This document shows, one piece after another, positions 6,803 through 8,829 of a DNA stretch of 8,829 nt; position 1 is the first letter of the stretch, and each line of letters starts with the position of its first letter. This DNA comes from DATDMG01 sp036518955 (GTDB lineage Bacteria > Actinomycetota > Actinomycetes > Actinomycetales > Kineosporiaceae): NCBI GenBank assembly GCA_036518955.1, contig DATDMG010000204.1, positions 1 through 8,829 of the forward strand. Reading direction: 5' to 3'. The position numbers were made by a program, and so were the translations under genes. The notes under the pieces were generated by a model. It was not told where the DNA came from. It saw only the letters and a list, made by a program, of their open reading frames with translations, and ran no database searches.

Positions 6803-7851
6803 AGTCGATGCTGCGCGCGCCAGTTCGCCGGCGACTGCCCGTAGGCGCGCTTGAAGGCCCGGCTGAATGCCTCCTCCGCCTCGTAGCCGATCCTGCGTGC
6901 GACGACCGCAACCCCCAGGTCGGTGGAGGCCAGCAGGTCACGCGCAAGGTGCATGCGCCATTCGGTGAGATAGCGGATCGGGGAACGCCCGAGGACCTGC
7001 CGGAACCGGTCATCGAGTTGCGAGCGGGACACCGCCGCGGAGCGAGCCAGTTCGGTCACGGTCCACTTGTGCGCCGGTGCCGCGTGCACCGCGGCGAGTG
7101 CCGGATTGAGCACGGGATCATGCACGGCCGCGGCCCAGCCTCCGTCCGGTGCCGGTGCGGTCGCCAGATGCAGACGCAGCACCTCGATCAGAAGCATCTC
7201 GGGTAGCCGGGTGGGAACCGCACCAGGCCCGAGGGGGGACGCGTCGGCCTGGGTCAGCGCGTAGTCGACACTGGCGCGCACCCATTCGGCGGCCGGGCCG
7301 CTCGGAGGTCGGACGACGAAGGCCGGGGGAAACACGCGCAGGCCCGGGTCGAAGAGGGCGTCCTCGCTGTGCAGGAAGCCGCACACCACGTCGGTCTGGC
7401 TGCCGTCCCGACCATGCCGGATCACCGGCATCCGCCGCCACGGCGGCGCCTCCATGATCGTGGCGAGCGGGACGGACTCGCTGTCGCTGACACCACCCAT
7501 CCGGTGTTGATCGCCGTACGGAAGCACGATGACGTCACCGGCGCAGGCCCAGTGCCGCTCCCCACCGGACACCTGCACCCAGCACGTGCCTCGGGCGACG
7601 ACATGAAAGAGGATCACCCGGTTCGTGCCCGGCTTCAGGATCTGCGCCGTCGCAGGGCCGGTCAGCGACTGGTAGGACCACGGTTCGCGGTACTCCGCAC
7701 GCAAGAAGACGGCACCCTCCAGGCGCAGCAGTTGCAGGGCGGATCGGAACGGGTCGGGATGCTCGGACTCGTCACCCCGGGTCCTGGGCGACGGGTCAGC
7801 CGCCCCGGTGGCCCGGTCATGGTCGGCAGACTTTCGCTGCACGAAGCTCAT
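6796..7851 (-). CDS. AraC-family transcriptional regulator with N-terminal cupin domain
   Basis: A 351-residue regulator. Residues 34-60 (DPFRSALQLLRLEGAVFLRAEYREPW) open a cupin ligand-sensing domain of the type found in many actinobacterial AraC proteins (cupin_6). A GDVIVLPYGDQHRMGG turn (105-120) provides the cupin core. The C-terminal 100 residues hold the two helix-turn-helix units: WTVTELARSAAVSRSQLDDRF (263-283), then VARRIGYEAEEAFSRAFKRAYGQSPANWR (317-345), the classic AraC signature. The frame stays open further upstream to 8115, but that part is antisense to the next gene. The ATG at 7851 is therefore chosen, 3 residues after the extension would enter the divergent promoter. No clear Shine-Dalgarno precedes it, and an 18-base palindrome begins 5 bases upstream. 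It is divergent from the DUF4242 gene, so that gene and itself are the likely targets. The ligand is unknown. Confidence 0.92.
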   Translation of the reverse strand: MSFVQRKSADHDRATGAADPSPRTRGDESEHPDPFRSALQLLRLEGAVFLRAEYREPWSYQSLTGPATAQILKPGTNRVILFHVVARGTCWVQVSGGERHWACAGDVIVLPYGDQHRMGGVSDSESVPLATIMEAPPWRRMPVIRHGRDGSQTDVVCGFLHSEDALFDPGLRVFPPAFVVRPPSGPAAEWVRASVDYALTQADASPLGPGAVPTRLPEMLLIEVLRLHLATAPAPDGGWAAAVHDPVLNPALAAVHAAPAHKWTVTELARSAAVSRSQLDDRFRQVLGRSPIRYLTEWRMHLARDLLASTDLGVAVVARRIGYEAEEAFSRAFKRAYGQSPANWRAQHRLR

Positions 7852-7856
7852 CGTGA

Positions 7857-7874
7857 CACGACCTGCAGGTCGTG
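7857..7874. promoter_or_regulatory. Perfect 18-base palindrome in divergent promoter, candidate operator
   Basis: CACGACCTGCAGGTCGTG reads the same on both strands. It lies in the 57-base gap between the AraC gene (start 7851, minus) and the small DUF4242 gene (start 7909, plus). It is close enough to the AraC start to block its transcription or form a 7-bp hairpin in its leader RNA. Symmetry and position are seen directly; regulator binding is inference. Confidence 0.6.
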
Positions 7875-7893
7875 CTCGACGGGACTTCCGAGC

Positions 7894-7901
7894 AGAAGGG
7901 G
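7894..7901 (+). promoter_or_regulatory. Ribosome binding site for DUF4242 gene
   Basis: AGAAGGGG is 7 bases before the ATG at 7909. It supports this start over the second Met four codons later, which lacks a comparable site. Confidence 0.5.
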
Positions 7902-7908
7902 CAGCATC

Positions 7909-8160
7909 ATGGCGCTGTTCATGGACGTGCACACGCTGGACGGGCCACTGCGCATCAGTGATGCCGAACAGGCGCATGCGGCGGACCTGAAGACGCAGGC
8001 GCGTTACGGAGTCAACTATCTGCGGTACTGGGTGGACGCCGAACGCGGCAAGATCTTCTGCCTCGTCGAGGCACCGGACGCCGAGGCCGCGGCGAGCGTT
8101 CATCGTGAGGCACACGGACTCGTGGCTGACGAGATCTTCCCGGTGACCGAAGGCGCCTGA
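7909..8160 (+). CDS. Small DUF4242 (SCO4226-like) protein
   Basis: An 83-residue protein. The opening MALFMDVHTL, the middle ADLKTQARYGVNYLRYWVD (25-43), then KIFCLVEAPDAEAAASVHREAHGLVADEIFPV (48-79) match the DUF4242 family: an FMDVH strand, a YxRxWVDxxxGKxFCL strand pair and a VHxxAHGxxxDEI close. The family folds as a small ferredoxin-like dimer. A Streptomyces coelicolor member, SCO4226, was described as nickel-binding, and conserved His residues (H8, H65, H69 here) are plausible ligands. Its role here is unknown. It is transcribed away from the AraC regulator, which probably controls it. It has no link by overlap to the LanB operon, and a hairpin follows its stop, so it looks like a single-gene unit. 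Confidence 0.83.
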   Translation: MALFMDVHTLDGPLRISDAEQAHAADLKTQARYGVNYLRYWVDAERGKIFCLVEAPDAEAAASVHREAHGLVADEIFPVTEGA

Positions 8161-8165
8161 GAGCG

Positions 8166-8218
8166 ACAGGCGGCCGTCCGTTCCGGTCCGTGTCCACGGT
8201 GGCGGAACCGCTGCCTGT
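8166..8218 (+). terminator. Nested hairpin after the DUF4242 gene, probable terminator
   Basis: Five bases after the stop, three inverted repeats share one centre near 8193: ACAGGC (8166-8171) with GCCTGT (8213-8218), GTTCCG (8180-8185) with CGGAAC (8203-8208), and CCGT (8188-8191) with ACGG (8196-8199). There is no T-run. Position and nesting suggest a terminator, though a structured leader for the downstream esterase gene cannot be excluded. Confidence 0.45.
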
Positions 8219-8335
8219 GCCGAGGACGACGATCACGATGCCGGGCCGGACCTCAGCCCCGGCCTCCGGCCGGTTCGCGTCACCCGGCAGCACGAAGATC
8301 GGAAACCAGACCGGTCTGGCGTTCGTCTCCAGGAG

Positions 8336-8829
8336 GTGCCCCACCGCACGCTCGGCCGCTCGGCAGCCCGGGCCGCTGCCGTGCTCGTCCTCACCGGGTG
8401 CAGCCTCGTCCTGGCGGGGTGCTCGACCGCGTCGCCGACGTCGTCCTCCTCGACGCGGACGGCGCAGACCGGCGCGTCGTGGGCCGGTGGGCGGCCGACC
8501 GCGACCGTGGCGGCGGCCGTGCCGCATGGGCACCAGCCGTTCCACCGGCTGGCGGCGGACGTCGGGCGGCTGCTCGACACCACGCTCAGCGGGCCGGCGT
8601 CCGGGGTGACCTTGCGGGTGTGGATCTGGCTACCGCCGCAGTACGACGACCCGGCGTACGCCCACGACGCCTTCCCGGCGCTGATGCTCTATCCGGGCGG
8701 CACCGGCGCCGGGCACAACAGTTGGGTGGGCACCGCGCTGGGCGCCCGCGAGTTCGTCGCCGCCGGGACGAGGAACGGCAGCACCCTGCCGTTCGTGTTC
8801 GTGATGCCCGAGATGCAGGTCAGCCCGAC
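8336..8829 (+). CDS. Secreted lipoprotein esterase (alpha/beta-hydrolase, PF00756-like), 3' end outside window
   Basis: An open frame running off the right edge (164 full codons visible). The N-terminus has basic residues (HRTLGRSAAR), a hydrophobic run and a textbook lipobox LVLAGC with Cys29, followed by a Ser/Thr-rich linker (SPTSSSSTRT). It should therefore be lipidated and anchored outside the membrane. From about residue 83, VTLRVWIWLPPQYDDP, FPALMLYPGGTGAGHNSW and LPFVFVMPEMQVSPD match the early strands of the esterase D / antigen 85-like family, where the LLYPGG-type turn helps form the oxyanion hole. The catalytic Ser lies beyond the window. The start is uncertain: GTG 8336 overlaps the only AGGAGG (8331-8336), so that site cannot serve it, and the frame is open well upstream. 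It is probably unrelated to the LanB operon. Confidence 0.75.
   Translation, partial: MPHRTLGRSAARAAAVLVLTGCSLVLAGCSTASPTSSSSTRTAQTGASWAGGRPTATVAAAVPHGHQPFHRLAADVGRLLDTTLSGPASGVTLRVWIWLPPQYDDPAYAHDAFPALMLYPGGTGAGHNSWVGTALGAREFVAAGTRNGSTLPFVFVMPEMQVSP

Noticed and set aside
7852..8115. N-terminal extension of the AraC regulator to 439 residues
   Set aside because: It would run antisense through the palindrome and the DUF4242 gene and matches nothing in the family; the cupin domain begins well inside the shorter form.
8190..8609. 139-residue plus-strand frame before and over the esterase
   Set aside because: Arg/Pro-rich and out of frame with the lipobox and esterase motifs, so judged a shadow.

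Overview
This is a very GC-rich, gene-dense window that reads like an actinomycete such as Streptomyces, Micromonospora or Pseudonocardia relatives. The genus cannot be fixed from the sequence. Starts are often GTG, genes overlap by a few to about 26 bases, and strong third-position GC produces many long antisense shadow frames. I see no tRNA, rRNA, CRISPR array or insertion sequence.

Left part (1-6735): a tightly packed plus-strand operon, already running when the window begins. In order it holds the C-terminal part of a LanB-type protein (lantibiotic dehydratase, glutamylation/aminoacyl-tRNA-using domain) with no elimination domain after it; a TldD-like metallopeptidase with an HExxxH motif and a C-terminal CGKxGQ motif; its TldE/PmbA-like partner; a glycine oxidase/D-amino-acid-oxidase-type flavoprotein; a small glyoxalase-like (VOC) protein; and a second flavoprotein of the p-hydroxybenzoate hydroxylase/geranylgeranyl reductase type. 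Starts and stops overlap or nearly touch at every junction, so the genes are probably translated in a coupled way. Together they look like the tailoring end of a peptide-based natural product pathway. A LanB-like enzyme would activate or extend a ribosomal scaffold peptide using aminoacyl-tRNA, the flavoenzymes and VOC protein would modify it, and the TldD/TldE pair would trim or release the product. The missing elimination domain makes a PEARL (peptide aminoacyl-tRNA ligase) pathway a serious possibility. The precursor peptide and the rest of the LanB gene would lie left of the window.

Middle (6736-6795): a 60-base convergent gap with several hairpins, probably a two-way terminator region and the right edge of the operon.

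Right part (6796-8829): an AraC-family regulator with an N-terminal cupin domain on the minus strand. It is divergent from a small DUF4242 (SCO4226-like) protein across a 57-base gap that contains a perfect 18-base palindrome. A nested hairpin follows the small gene. The window then ends inside a secreted, lipobox-bearing esterase of the alpha/beta-hydrolase type. These last genes are probably neighbours of the biosynthetic operon rather than part of it.
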